From Microbacterium imperiale (GTDB lineage: Bacteria; Actinomycetota; Actinomycetes; Actinomycetales; Microbacteriaceae): DNA of 64,000 nucleotides. The translations under genes and the position numbers were made by a program. The notes under the pieces are model-generated. The model ran no database searches. It was not told the DNA's origin and saw nothing but the letters and a program-made list of their open reading frames with translations. The stretch covers positions 1,302,001 to 1,366,000 of the forward strand of contig NZ_JAGIOK010000001.1 of NCBI RefSeq assembly GCF_017876655.1. The letters run 5' to 3'. Each line of letters starts with the position of its first letter. Positions within the stretch are counted from its first letter, which is position 1. Below, piece by piece: positions 1 to 15,214 of this stretch.

Positions 1-1099
<1,099 letters not shown>

Positions 1100-1111
1100 C
1101 TATTCTATCAG

Positions 1112-2803
1112 TCACGAACGGGCGAGGCCGAGCAGTTCGCGAGCGTGCTCGATCGCGGCATCCGAATCCGGCAGGCCCGACAGCAGCCGGGCCATCTCGG
1201 CCTCGCGCTCGGCGCCCTCCAGACGGCGGACGCTGGATGCCGTCACCGACCCGTCGTTCGACTTCACGACCGTCAGGTGGTTCGAGGCGAAGGCGGCGAC
1301 CTGCGCCAGGTGCGTCACGGCGATCACCTGGCTCGTCTCGGCGAGCCGGGCCAGCCGGCGCCCGACCTCGATCGCGGCGGCGCCGCCGATGCCGGCATCC
1401 ACCTCGTCGAACACGAACGTCGGGACCGGGTCGGTTCCGGCGATCACGACCTCGATCGCGAGCATCACGCGGCTGAGCTCTCCGCCCGATGCGCCACGTG
1501 CCACGGGGCGCGGCTCGGCGCCGGGGTGGGGCGCCAGCAGGATCGTGACGTCGTCGCGACCTGCCGCCGTCGGCGTGCCGGGCTCGACGCGCACCACGAG
1601 GCGGGCATCCGGCAGGGCGAGCTCGCGCAACTCGGCGGTGACCGCGGCGCCCAGCTCCTCGGCGGCGAGGGTGCGAGCCGCGGTGAGGGCCTCGGCTGCG
1701 GCGTCGAGCTCATCCGAGAGCTGGTCGCGCTGCGCTGTCAGTCGTTCGATGCGGTCGCCGTCGTCGTCGAGTTCGACCAGGCGCGCCGAGCCCGTCTCGA
1801 GCAGGGCGAGCGCGTCGTCGAGCGTGCCGTGGACGCGCAGCAGCGCGCCGAGAGCGGCCCGCCGCTCCTCGACGGCGGCGAGCTCCTGCGGCCCGCCCTC
1901 GTCGAGATCGGCGAGGTAGGCGCTCAGGCCCGTCACGAGGTCGGCGGCACGGTAACCGAGGTCGGCGAGCGGTTCGACGAACTCCGCCAGCGCGGGATCG
2001 CTCGTCGAGGCGCGTTCGATCGCCCGCCGCGCCTCCGCCAGCAGCGACACCGCGTCGGGCAGCTCGTCGTCGTTCGACAGCGCGTCGTGCGCGGTGGCCG
2101 CCGCGGCGCGCAGGCCCTCGACATTGGCGAGCTTCTCCGCGCGCTCGGCGAGCGCCAGGTCTTCACCCGGCTGCGGAGCGACCTCTTCGATGTCGGCGAT
2201 ACGCGCGCGCAGCTCGTCGGCCTCGCGGCGCCGGGCGTCGCGGTCGGCGCTCAGCTGCGACAGCTCGGCATCGACCGCCCGCCAGGCGTCGAAGGCCGCG
2301 CGGTAGCGGTCGCGCACCGCGACCAGGCCGGTGCCGCCGAACCGGTCGAGTGCGTCGCGCTGGGCCGCCGCCGACTTCAGCCGCAGCTGATCGGACTGAC
2401 CGTGCACGACGATGAGCTGCTCGGCGAGGTCGGCCAGCACCGCGGCCGGCGCCGGGCGACCACCGACGCTCGCGCGGCTGCGACCCTCGCTCGAGAGCAC
2501 GCGGCCGAGGTAGAGCTCGGAGCGTCCGCCGCCGATGGGCTCGACGTCTCCCCCGGCTTCGCGCACGCGCTCGGCGACCGGCCCGTTCTCGTCGACGATC
2601 CAGACGCCGTCGACCGAGGCCTGCGCCGAACCCGCCCGCACCGCGCCGGAATCGGCACGCTGCCCGAGCAGCAGCCCGAGACCGGTCACGACCATGGTCT
2701 TGCCCGCGCCGGTCTCACCCGTGATCGCCGTGAACCCCGGCCCCATCGGGAGCGTCGCCTCGGCGATGACGCCGAGACCGCGCAGGCGCATCTCCTCGAT
2801 CAC
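1112..2803 (-). CDS. recN: DNA repair protein RecN
   Basis: SMC-like ATPase acting in double-strand break repair. At 563 aa it is the normal family length. The Walker A motif GETGAGKT is at residues 29-36, a long coiled-coil-prone middle follows, and the C-terminal half carries the ABC signature (ASGGELSRV) and Walker B (FVFDEVDAGIGG). The GTG start at 2803 gives VIEEMRLRGLGVI, which matches the family's N-terminus. It overlaps the nadK stop as GTGA; an internal ATG at 2791 is the alternative. The linked nadK-recN order is common in actinobacteria. Confidence 0.95.
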   Translation of the reverse strand: MIEEMRLRGLGVIAEATLPMGPGFTAITGETGAGKTMVVTGLGLLLGQRADSGAVRAGSAQASVDGVWIVDENGPVAERVREAGGDVEPIGGGRSELYLGRVLSSEGRSRASVGGRPAPAAVLADLAEQLIVVHGQSDQLRLKSAAAQRDALDRFGGTGLVAVRDRYRAAFDAWRAVDAELSQLSADRDARRREADELRARIADIEEVAPQPGEDLALAERAEKLANVEGLRAAAATAHDALSNDDELPDAVSLLAEARRAIERASTSDPALAEFVEPLADLGYRAADLVTGLSAYLADLDEGGPQELAAVEERRAALGALLRVHGTLDDALALLETGSARLVELDDDGDRIERLTAQRDQLSDELDAAAEALTAARTLAAEELGAAVTAELRELALPDARLVVRVEPGTPTAAGRDDVTILLAPHPGAEPRPVARGASGGELSRVMLAIEVVIAGTDPVPTFVFDEVDAGIGGAAAIEVGRRLARLAETSQVIAVTHLAQVAAFASNHLTVVKSNDGSVTASSVRRLEGAEREAEMARLLSGLPDSDAAIEHARELLGLARS

Positions 2804-3735
2804 GACGAGCCCTCGCGCTGCTCGATCGCCGGTCCCCGCCAGCCCACGACCGGCAGCCGGAACTTCTGCACGAGGCGGTCCGTGAACGCCGCCGGATGCA
2901 GCCGCGCGAGACGCACCGGCGTGCTCGAGCGCCGCACGACGACGCGGGCGCCGGGCGGCAGGTCGCGCGAGCGCCGTCCGTCCGCCCACAGGATGCCGGT
3001 GCCGTTGGTGCCCGCGACGACCTCGATCGCCACGGAGGCTTCCGGGCTGATCACGAGCGGTCGGGCGAAGAGCGCATGCGCCGACAGCGGCACGACGGCG
3101 ACGGCCTCGACCGTCGGCCAGATGACGGGGCCGCCGGCCGAGAAGTTGTACGCGGTCGAGCCGGTCGGCGTCGCGATGACGACGCCGTCGCAGCCGAACG
3201 CCGAGAGGGGCCGCCGGTCGACCTCGAGCACGACCTCGAGCATCCGCTCCCGGCTCGCCTTCTCAACGGTCGCCTCGTTGAGGGCCCACGTCTCGTAGAC
3301 GACGGCACCGGTCTCGTCCTTGACCCGCACCGACAGCGCCATCCGCTCTTCGACCTCGTAGTCGCGGTCGATGACACGGCGCACGGCGTCGTCCATGTCG
3401 TCCGCCTCGATCTCGGCGAGGAACCCGACGTGTCCCATGTTGATGCCGAGCACGGGCGCGGTGCCGCCGCGCACGAGGTCGACGGCGCGCAGGATCGTGC
3501 CGTCGCCGCCGAGGACGATCGCCAGCTCGAGCTGCGCCACCGTGACGTCGCGATCGAGCGTCAGCACACCGTCCAACTCGCCGAGCGCGGCGACCAGCTC
3601 CGCGCGGTCGTCGGCCGCGAGCACGGGGCGCGCCCCGGCTGCGACGAGCGAGCCGAGCACGCGCTCGGCGGCGGCGACGGTATGCGGTCGGCGCGCGTGG
3701 GCGACGACGAGGATGTTGCGCTGCGCGTCGGTCAT
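2800..3735 (-). CDS. nadK: NAD kinase
   Basis: Phosphorylates NAD to NADP in the cytoplasm. 311 aa. The diagnostic GGDGT motif is at residues 76-80. Further conserved segments are NEATVEKASRERMLEV and the nucleotide-binding segment ATPTGSTAYNFSAGGP. The ATG at 3735 overlaps the tlyA stop as ATGA, and its own stop overlaps the recN GTG, so translation through tlyA-nadK-recN is probably coupled. Confidence 0.96.
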   Translation of the reverse strand: MTDAQRNILVVAHARRPHTVAAAERVLGSLVAAGARPVLAADDRAELVAALGELDGVLTLDRDVTVAQLELAIVLGGDGTILRAVDLVRGGTAPVLGINMGHVGFLAEIEADDMDDAVRRVIDRDYEVEERMALSVRVKDETGAVVYETWALNEATVEKASRERMLEVVLEVDRRPLSAFGCDGVVIATPTGSTAYNFSAGGPVIWPTVEAVAVVPLSAHALFARPLVISPEASVAIEVVAGTNGTGILWADGRRSRDLPPGARVVVRRSSTPVRLARLHPAAFTDRLVQKFRLPVVGWRGPAIEQREGSS

Positions 3736-4538
3736 CGGGCTCCCGCCAATTCGTCCACGGTTCGCATCCATTCTGTCGGATTGCCCGCGTCGGCGACGCG
3801 TGTCCGCAGGTGGACGACGTACTCCTGGTTGCCGTGCGTACCGGGGAGAGGGGAGGAGACGATCCCGTGGGTCCCGAGGCCGGCATCCCATGCCGCCCAC
3901 AGCACACCGGAGACCGCATCGGCACGAAGCCCTGGGTCGGTCACGAGACCACCCTTGACCGCCGTGCGCCCGACCTCGAACTGCGGCTTGATCAGCAGGA
4001 CGATGTCGGTATCGGACGCGCACACGCTCGCGACGGGGGCCAGCACGAGCCCGAGCGAGATGAAAGAGAGGTCGCCCGTCACGATGCCGGGCCGCTCGTC
4101 GCTGCTCGACATCTCCGCGAGGGCGTCGGGAGTGAGGTTGCGCACGTTGAACCCCTCGACCGCGATGACATCGGGGTCGGCGGCGATCTCGGCGGCAAGC
4201 TGTCCGTGGCCGACGTCGACCGCGAGGACGGGCCGGGCACCGCGCTCGCGCAGCACCTGGGTGAACCCGCCCGTCGAAGCGCCCATGTCGAGGGCGCGTC
4301 GCCCGTCGACGGTGATGCGGAAGGCATCGAGCCCCGCGATCAGCTTGTGGGCGGCACGACTGACGTAGTGATCGGCGCCGGCGACCGTGATCTCCGCGTC
4401 GTCGCGGACGGGCGCCGAGGCTTTGACCACGGGGCGCCCGTCGACCGAGACGAGTCCCGCCGTGATCAGGCCGGCGGCATGGGTGCGCGAGCGCGCGAGA
4501 CCGCGAGCGGCCAGCGCAGCGTCCAGTCGCGAGGTCAC
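3732..4538 (-). CDS. tlyA: TlyA family 16S/23S rRNA 2'-O-methyltransferase
   Basis: 268 aa. An N-terminal S4 RNA-binding domain (residues ~1-60) is followed by an FtsJ-like Rossmann methyltransferase with the SAM motif DMGASTGG at 84-91 and VLAVDVGHGQL after it. In mycobacteria TlyA 2'-O-methylates cytidines in 16S and 23S rRNA and its loss gives capreomycin resistance; that activity is inferred here from homology. GTG start at 4538 in a GTGA overlap with the upstream small gene. An rRNA operon lies 3 kb upstream on the same strand. Confidence 0.93.
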   Translation of the reverse strand: MTSRLDAALAARGLARSRTHAAGLITAGLVSVDGRPVVKASAPVRDDAEITVAGADHYVSRAAHKLIAGLDAFRITVDGRRALDMGASTGGFTQVLRERGARPVLAVDVGHGQLAAEIAADPDVIAVEGFNVRNLTPDALAEMSSSDERPGIVTGDLSFISLGLVLAPVASVCASDTDIVLLIKPQFEVGRTAVKGGLVTDPGLRADAVSGVLWAAWDAGLGTHGIVSSPLPGTHGNQEYVVHLRTRVADAGNPTEWMRTVDELAGAR

Positions 4539-4747
4539 GCGGCTCCGGCCGGACCGGCCGGACCGGAGTCGAGGCGCCGGGCGAGTTCGTCGTGCAGCGC
4601 GGCGTACGACGCTGCGCGCTCGGACAACGGCTGGTCCTCGATCACGTCGAGGGCCGAGAGGAGGTCATCGCGCCACTGCTCCGCGATCGCCTCGGTCGAC
4701 GCGTCCGCGGAGCGTGCGGCGCCGTCGGCGGGGTCAGCGGCATCCAT
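4535..4747 (-). CDS. small conserved hypothetical protein
   Basis: About 70 aa with no recognisable domain. It is acidic and Ala-rich, with a central predicted helix (EAIAEQWRDDLLSALDVIED, then SERAASYAALHDELARRL). The ATG at 4747 is preferred because GGGAG lies about 8 nt upstream; an ATG at 4753 and a GTG at 4762 are possible but too close to that ribosome site. It lies between the HAD phosphatase and tlyA, with its stop overlapping the tlyA start. Function unknown. Confidence 0.75.
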   Translation of the reverse strand: MDAADPADGAARSADASTEAIAEQWRDDLLSALDVIEDQPLSERAASYAALHDELARRLDSGPAGPAGAA

Positions 4748-4773
4748 CGGCATGACTCCCACGATACGCGGCG

Positions 4774-5808
4774 TCAGGGACGGTGGAACGGATCGGCGTA
4801 CAGCCGCTCGGGCACCCGGAAGCCGTAGATCGCACGGCCGGTCGCCCAGATGGCGGCGGCGCCCGCGCGCACGAGGTCGATGGGACGGTCGCCCTCGTCG
4901 AGCACGATGATGTCGGCGCCGTCGATCCGCACCGACGCCCGCCCGACGGTCGTCGTGTCGCCCTTCGTGCGGGTCTCGGGGTACGGCTCGTGCAGCTCGC
5001 GCAGATCGCCGAGGATGTACGTCGGCCGCGAGTTCGCGGGGGCCGCGAGCAGGTGCTTGGGGCGGTCGATGCCGGTCAGCACGAGCGCGGACTGCAGACC
5101 GGCGGCCTGCGCACCGGCGATGTCGGTGTCGAGCCGATCCCCGATGAACAGCGCGTTGGCGGCACCGAACCGCGCGACCGCCTCGTCGAAGATCGGCCGC
5201 TCAGGCTTGCCGGCAACGGTTGCGAGACGGCCGACCGCCGTGTGGACGGCCGACACGAGCGTGCCGTTGCCCGGAGCGACGCCGCGCGCCTGCGGGATCG
5301 TCCAGTCGGTGTTCGTGGCGATCCAGGGGATCCCGCCCTCGTCCTCCGGCAGCGCCAGCGCGTACGCCGCCTCGGCGAGCTGCGCCCACCCCACGTCGGG
5401 CGCGAAGCCCTGCACGACGGCGGCCGGCGCGTCCTCCGCCGATCGCGTCGGGACGTAGCCGGCCTTCTCCAGCTCGTGGACGAGACCGTCGCCGCCGACG
5501 ACCAGGATCGTCGCACCGGCGGGCACGCGCTCGCGAAGCAGACGCATCGCCGCCTGAGGGCTCGTGATGACGTCCTCGGGTCGCGTGCGGGTCAGTCCGA
5601 GCTGCTGCAGGTGCTCCGCCACGACGGCGTCGCGTCGCGACGCGTTGTTCGTGATGTACCCCAGACGGCGGGACTCCCCCGCGCGGTTCAGGCTCTCGAT
5701 CGCGTGCGGCAGGGCCCCCGGCCCCGCGTACACGACGCCGTCCAGGTCTGCGAGAACAGCGTCGACGCCGTCCAGCGGCGTCGCTCCGGCACGCGAGAAC
5801 AGTCCCAT
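4774..5808 (-). CDS. HAD-superfamily phosphatase, NagD/PGP-like (class IIA)
   Basis: 344 aa. HAD motif I is DLDGVVYAG with nucleophile D21 and acid/base D23. A TNNASR motif II follows, and motif IV GDRLDTDIAGAQAAG lies in the C-terminal third. These are class IIA signatures, as in phosphoglycolate- or nucleotide-phosphatase-like enzymes; the substrate cannot be read from sequence. The ATG overlaps the upstream TPR-protein stop as ATGA, so it is translationally coupled in the operon. Confidence 0.88.
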   Translation of the reverse strand: MGLFSRAGATPLDGVDAVLADLDGVVYAGPGALPHAIESLNRAGESRRLGYITNNASRRDAVVAEHLQQLGLTRTRPEDVITSPQAAMRLLRERVPAGATILVVGGDGLVHELEKAGYVPTRSAEDAPAAVVQGFAPDVGWAQLAEAAYALALPEDEGGIPWIATNTDWTIPQARGVAPGNGTLVSAVHTAVGRLATVAGKPERPIFDEAVARFGAANALFIGDRLDTDIAGAQAAGLQSALVLTGIDRPKHLLAAPANSRPTYILGDLRELHEPYPETRTKGDTTTVGRASVRIDGADIIVLDEGDRPIDLVRAGAAAIWATGRAIYGFRVPERLYADPFHRP

Positions 5809-7220
5809 CAGCGGCTCGTACCTTCCTCGGATGCCGGGGACTCACTCTCCTCGGCGTTCGACTCGTCTTCGGCATCGCTCTCGTCGATGTCATCGACGAC
5901 GATCATCTCGCGGTCCGCGTCGCTGGCGCCGAGCGCTTCCTCGGCGACGAGCGCACGGCGCTGCCACACGGCGGCCTCGTCGGTGCGGCCCAGGTCGTCG
6001 AGCACGGCGGCGCGAGCGGCGAAGAGTGCCGGGCTCCACGAGAACGCTCGGTCGGGATCGAGCTCGGGGATGTCGAGCTCCTGCAGCGCGCGCTCCGTCT
6101 CACCGAGGTCGAGCCGTGCGCCCGACATCGCGATCGCCAGCTCGACGCGGACCTCGACAGGCAGGCTTGCGCGGTCCACCGCGCGGCCGACCTCGAGGGC
6201 GCGATCGGGACGCCCGACACCGCGCTCGCTGTCGACCATCAGTGCGATCTGGTCGTCGCTGCCCGAGATGCGCCGGTACGTCCGCAGTTCGCGCAGTGCC
6301 AGGGCGTAGTCGCCGACGGCGTAGGCGGTGATGGCCACGGTCTCGCGCACGACGCCGACGCGGCCGGCGCGACGGGATGCCGCCAGCGCGTGCTCGTGGG
6401 CCAGCTGCGGGTCCTCTTCGATGAGCTGGGCGACCATCGCGAGGTGGCGGGCCACCTGCTCCGCGTTCTCCTTGCTCAGCGTCTTCAGCTCGTTGCGCGC
6501 GGCACCGGGCAGATCGCGGGCCGTGACGCTTTCCGGGATCTCCGGACCACGCGGGATGTCGCGGCGCTCCGAGCCCTGCGGCGGACGCGACGCGCGCGCT
6601 CCCCCATCGCGATCGTCGCGGCGCGGGTACGAGGGGCGGTCCCCCTCACGGCGCGGACGGGAGTCACCGTCGCGGTGCGGACGCTGATCGCCGTCGCGGC
6701 GCGGATACGACGCGCGGTCACCCTCACGGCGCGGACGGGACTCACCGTCGCGGCGCGGATACGACGCGCGGTCACCCTCACGGCGCGGACGGGACTCACC
6801 GTCGCGGCGCGGGTACGAGGGGCGGTCCCCCTCACGACGCGGACGTGCGTCGCCATCCCGGCGCGGACGCTGATCACCGTCCCGGCGCGGGTACGACGGG
6901 CGATCGCCCTCACGGCGTGGGCGGGCATCGCCATCGCGACGCGGACGCTGGTCGCCGTCGCGGCGCGGGTATGAGGGACGATCGCCCTCGCGACGCGGGC
7001 GCTGATCGCCATCACGGCGGGGCCGCTGATCGCCGTCCCGTCGCGGATACGACGGACGATCGCCCTCGCGACGCGGACGCTCATCGCCATCGCGACGCGG
7101 ACGTGCGTCGTTCCCGCGGTCCCCCCGGGGGTTCTCGTCCCGACGTGGCCGTCGTGCGTTGGAGTCCGCGGCGGTGTATCGAGGCTTGCGCTCTGATCTC
7201 GGGCGGTCTTCTTCAGTCAC
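5808..7220 (-). CDS. TPR-like protein with N-terminal Arg/Asp-rich repeat tract
   Basis: About 470 aa. The GTG at 7220 has AAAGGA upstream at good spacing; an upstream in-frame start would sit in the rRNA terminator. Residues ~30-215 are low complexity and very basic, built from seven REGDR(P/A)SYP-ending units of 18 or 26 residues. Residues ~230-440 are helical and TPR-like, with an acidic C-terminal tail (DDIDESDAEDESNAEE). It is the first gene after the rrn terminator and heads the tlyA-recN operon. The basic tract suggests nucleic-acid binding, but that is inference. The real function is unknown. Confidence 0.8.
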   Translation of the reverse strand: MTEEDRPRSERKPRYTAADSNARRPRRDENPRGDRGNDARPRRDGDERPRREGDRPSYPRRDGDQRPRRDGDQRPRREGDRPSYPRRDGDQRPRRDGDARPRREGDRPSYPRRDGDQRPRRDGDARPRREGDRPSYPRRDGESRPRREGDRASYPRRDGESRPRREGDRASYPRRDGDQRPHRDGDSRPRREGDRPSYPRRDDRDGGARASRPPQGSERRDIPRGPEIPESVTARDLPGAARNELKTLSKENAEQVARHLAMVAQLIEEDPQLAHEHALAASRRAGRVGVVRETVAITAYAVGDYALALRELRTYRRISGSDDQIALMVDSERGVGRPDRALEVGRAVDRASLPVEVRVELAIAMSGARLDLGETERALQELDIPELDPDRAFSWSPALFAARAAVLDDLGRTDEAAVWQRRALVAEEALGASDADREMIVVDDIDESDAEDESNAEESESPASEEGTSR

Positions 7221-7244
7221 GACGTTCCTTTCGTCCGGAAACGA

Positions 7245-7276
7245 GAAATGGCCACCCAGCACTGGGTGGCCATTTC
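7245..7276 (-). terminator. rRNA operon terminator hairpin
   Basis: A 15-bp perfect inverted repeat (GAAATGGCCACCCAG / CTGGGTGGCCATTTC) with a 2-nt loop, just past the 5S gene in the minus direction. It separates the rrn operon from the next gene, which begins at 7220. Confidence 0.9.
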
Positions 7277-7285
7277 ACGAAAGAA

Positions 7286-7404
7286 GTCCGGCGGTGTCCT
7301 ACTCTCCCACAGGGTCCCCCCTGCAGTACCATCGGCGCTGTGAGGCTTAGCTTCCGGGTTCGGAATGTAACCGGGCGTTTCCCTCACGCTATGGCCGCCG
7401 AAAC
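7286..7404 (-). rRNA. rrf: 5S rRNA
   Basis: About 119 nt. The minus strand reads GTTTCGGCGGCCATAGCG at the 5' end, the conserved loop region CCGAACCCGGAAGCTAAGCC, and ends GGGAGAGTAGGACACCGCCG. Ends are set by pairing of the terminal helix and are good to a few bases. Confidence 0.95.
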
Positions 7405-7505
7405 ACTATTGATGTTTCAGTCTGCACAACGATTGATCGTTATGCGGTTCTCGACCGTACATCGAGAACCACTCAGTGGACGCAAGCACCAAAAACGGTG
7501 TGTTA
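7405..7505 (-). other. 23S-5S rRNA spacer
   Basis: A 100-bp spacer containing the inverted repeat GGTTCTCGA / TCGAGAACC near 7446-7470 and a GTCCACTGAGTGG segment close to one in the 16S-23S spacer. No tRNA is seen. Probably a processing stem. Confidence 0.7.
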
Positions 7506-12498
<4,993 letters not shown>

Positions 12499-12830
12499 AG
12501 AAAATCTGCTGCGACCAGCCGGAAAAAGACTGGAGCAGCGAGTTTGATGCTGACCAAAGAGATAAATCATTGCTGACTATCCGTTGCCTCCCCCAAAGGG
12601 AAGGTCTTTGATCCAAAGGAATCTCACCCCACCGAAGTGGAGTCGAGGTTATTTGGCATTTGACAAGTGCACGCTGTTGAGTTCTCAAGGATCGGACGCT
12701 CCCCCAACTGACCTCACAGCCAGCCCAGAGGGCAACTTCACAACCATACCCCACCCTCGACGCGCTTCGATCTGTCTCCGGAACGAGTGCTCCGTGCCAG
12801 TCGAGGACTGCAGTTCGGGGTGGAGTTACC
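12499..12830 (-). other. rRNA operon leader with boxA-like element
   Basis: A transcribed leader of about 330 bp with no gene. In the minus direction it contains CCTTGAGAACTCAACAGCGT (12671-12690), followed by CACTTGTCAAATGCCAAATA, a pair characteristic of actinobacterial rRNA leaders (antitermination and RNase III processing). No second promoter is clear. Confidence 0.75.
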
Positions 12831-12860
12831 ATCCTAGACGCAAGCGTCTTGTTCTCGCAA
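12831..12860 (-). promoter_or_regulatory. rrn operon promoter
   Basis: On the minus strand a -35 TTGCGA (12855-12860) and a -10 TAGGAT (12831-12836) are 18 bp apart, a good match to the actinobacterial housekeeping sigma consensus. It lies about 330 bp upstream of 16S, the usual distance. Confidence 0.75.
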
Positions 12861-13040
12861 GAGGTTTGGGATGGTTTTCGTTCTCCGCTTGAGGGGGCGT
12901 AGGCCTTCCGGCCTTCTCGCTCTTCCCTGTGGGGCGAACAAGTAATAAGTTACGCGGCTCCGGCGATCGTGGCAAAGCGAGCTGACATCCCGGGCGTGTC
13001 GCGTGCCCCGCTGAGCCCCAGGTTCCGCGTCATGACGCGG

Positions 13041-13086
13041 AAAACGGCGGATGCCGCAGCCCTTCGGCCGCGGCATCCGCCGTTTT
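13041..13086 (-). terminator. guaA terminator
   Basis: A 17-bp perfect inverted repeat (AAAACGGCGGATGCCGC / GCGGCATCCGCCGTTTT) ending in T residues, about 20 bp after the guaA stop and upstream of the rrn promoter, so it insulates the rRNA operon. Confidence 0.88.
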
Positions 13087-13105
13087 CGTCGAGATCAGCC
13101 CCGAC

Positions 13106-14686
13106 TCACTCCCACTCGATGGTCCCCGGGGGCTTCGACGTCACGTCGAGCACCACCCGGTTGACCTCGCGTACCTCGTTCGTGATGCGGTTCGAGATCT
13201 TCGACAGCACGTCGTAGGGCAGCCGCGTCCAGTCGGCCGTCATCGCGTCCTCGCTCGAAACCGGACGGAGAACGATCGGGTGACCGTACGTGCGACCGTC
13301 ACCCTGCACCCCGACCGAGCGCACGTCGGCGAGAAGCACCACCGGGCACTGCCAGATCTCGGCGTCGAGTCCCGCCTTGGTCAGCTCCGCCCGAGCGATG
13401 GCGTCGGCGTCACGCAGGATCTCGAGACGGTCAGCGGTGACCTCGCCCACGATGCGGATTCCGAGGCCGGGCCCCGGAAACGGCTGGCGGCCGACGATCG
13501 CCTCGGGCAGCCCCAGCTCGCGCCCGATCGCGCGGACCTCGTCCTTGAACAGGGTGCGCAGCGGCTCGATCAACTCGAACTGAAGGTCTTCGGGCAGTCC
13601 TCCCACGTTGTGGTGGCTCTTGATGTTCGCGGTTCCGGCGCCCCCGCCGGACTCGACGACGTCGGGGTAGAGCGTGCCCTGCACCAGGAATCGGATCGGC
13701 TCGCCGTCGGCCTCCGCCTCGGCCATGAGGTCGCGCTCGGCCTGCTCGAATGCGCGGATGAACTCTCGCCCGATGATCTTGCGCTTCTGCTCGGGATCGC
13801 TCACGCCGGCGAGCGCCTCGAGGAAGCGCTCGCGAGCGTCGACCGTCACGAGGCGCACACCCGTCGAGGCGACGTAGTCGTTCTCGACCTGCTCGCGCTC
13901 TCCCTTCCGGAGCAGACCGTGGTCGACGAAGATCGCCGTCAGCTTGTCACCGACCGCCTTGTGGACGAGCGCGGTCGACACCGCGGAGTCGACACCGCCG
14001 GACAGTGCCGAGATCACCCGGCCCGATCCGACCTGCTCGCGGATGCGTTCGACCTGCTCGGCGATGACGTTGCCGCTGTTCCAGTCGGCGGGCAGGCCGG
14101 CGGCCTTGTGGAGGAAGTTCTCGAGGACGTTCTGCCCGTGATCGGAGTGCTTGACCTCGGGATGCCACTGCACCCCGTAGAACTTCCGGACGTCGTTTGC
14201 GAAGGCCGCGACCGGCGTCGCCGCGGTGCGCGCGAGCACTTCGAAGCCTTCCGGGGCGCGTGACACCTGGTCGCCGTGGCTCATCCACACGTTCTGCGCC
14301 GCGGGCTGCCCCTCGAGCAGCGTCCCCTCGGTCACGATCGTCGCATCCGTCGCGCCGTACTCGCGCAGCCCGGTGTTCGCGACCTCGCCGCCGAGGGTCT
14401 GCGCCATCACCTGGAATCCGTAGCAGATGCCGAGCGTCGGCACGCCCAGGTCGAAAACCCCGGGGTCGAGCGCCGGGGCGCCCGGCTCGTACACCGACGA
14501 CGGGCCGCCCGACAGGATGATGCCCACCGGATCCTTCGCGGCGATCTCCTCCGCGGTGGCGGTGTGGGGGACGAGCTCACTGTAGACGCCGGCCTCGCGC
14601 ACGCGACGAGCGATCAGCTGCGCGTACTGCGCACCGAAATCGACGACGAGGACGGGCCGCTGGGACGTTTCGGTCTGGGTGGTCAC
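13106..14686 (-). CDS. guaA: GMP synthase (glutamine-hydrolysing)
   Basis: Converts XMP to GMP using glutamine and ATP. 526 aa, normal length. The class I glutaminase has its nucleophile Cys88 in GICYGFQV and a His-Glu partner in QWHPEV. The ATP-pyrophosphatase P-loop [11 protein letters not shown] is at ~233-243, and the C-terminal dimerisation domain ends [18 protein letters not shown]. The GTG start overlaps the DUF3817 gene stop as GTGA. With guaB at 19774 it completes IMP-to-GMP within the window. Confidence 0.97.
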   Translation of the reverse strand: MTTQTETSQRPVLVVDFGAQYAQLIARRVREAGVYSELVPHTATAEEIAAKDPVGIILSGGPSSVYEPGAPALDPGVFDLGVPTLGICYGFQVMAQTLGGEVANTGLREYGATDATIVTEGTLLEGQPAAQNVWMSHGDQVSRAPEGFEVLARTAATPVAAFANDVRKFYGVQWHPEVKHSDHGQNVLENFLHKAAGLPADWNSGNVIAEQVERIREQVGSGRVISALSGGVDSAVSTALVHKAVGDKLTAIFVDHGLLRKGEREQVENDYVASTGVRLVTVDARERFLEALAGVSDPEQKRKIIGREFIRAFEQAERDLMAEAEADGEPIRFLVQGTLYPDVVESGGGAGTANIKSHHNVGGLPEDLQFELIEPLRTLFKDEVRAIGRELGLPEAIVGRQPFPGPGLGIRIVGEVTADRLEILRDADAIARAELTKAGLDAEIWQCPVVLLADVRSVGVQGDGRTYGHPIVLRPVSSEDAMTADWTRLPYDVLSKISNRITNEVREVNRVVLDVTSKPPGTIEWE

Positions 14687-15204
14687 CGGGTGCCTTCCGT
14701 GGCGGGGATGGATGCGGCGGCTTCCGCTGCTTCGCGCTCAGCGAGGTACTTCCGCACCTCGCGGCCGACGCGGGCCTCCATGAAGAACGACAGGGCGGGG
14801 ACGATGCCGCCGAGGGCGAGCAGGATGAAGCGGGGGAACGTCCAGCGCATGAGACTCCATACGCGGAAGCACGAGAAGAGGTACACGACGTAGAACCACC
14901 CGTGCACGACGAGGATCGCGAGCGAGATGTTGAACCCGTCGCCCGTCGAGAGCATCTCGCACGAGTTCGTCTGCGGCACGAACAGCGACCACCACTCGCA
15001 GTCGGCACCCGCGATGACGGGCGCGAACCAGAGCAGCCCGCCCGAGCCCCCCGCGAACAGCTCCGTGTGGAGGGGGGTGTACTTGAGGATCATCTCCGCG
15101 AGCAGCAGGAGCAGACCGACACCCGTGACGACAGAGCAGATCTGGTAGAAGCGCAGAGCGTTCCGGATCGCCGGGAAGCTGGCGAGTTTCGGGGCGCGGG
15201 GCAT
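14683..15204 (-). CDS. DUF3817 integral membrane protein
   Basis: 173 aa. ATG at 15204 starts [20 protein letters not shown]. Predicted membrane segments lie near residues 23-42, 93-115 and 123-145, the known DUF3817 pattern. The C-terminus is charged and cytoplasmic-looking ([15 protein letters not shown]). It sits directly upstream of guaA with overlapping stop and start, an arrangement common in actinobacteria. Function unknown. Confidence 0.85.
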   Translation of the reverse strand: MPRAPKLASFPAIRNALRFYQICSVVTGVGLLLLLAEMILKYTPLHTELFAGGSGGLLWFAPVIAGADCEWWSLFVPQTNSCEMLSTGDGFNISLAILVVHGWFYVVYLFSCFRVWSLMRWTFPRFILLALGGIVPALSFFMEARVGREVRKYLAEREAAEAAASIPATEGTR

Positions 15205-15214
15205 GGGATCCAGT

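Noticed and set aside
12698..12706. TTGGGGGA motif in the rRNA leader as part of the polysaccharide motif set
   Set aside because: No start codon follows, and the leader is a conserved RNA context; probably chance.
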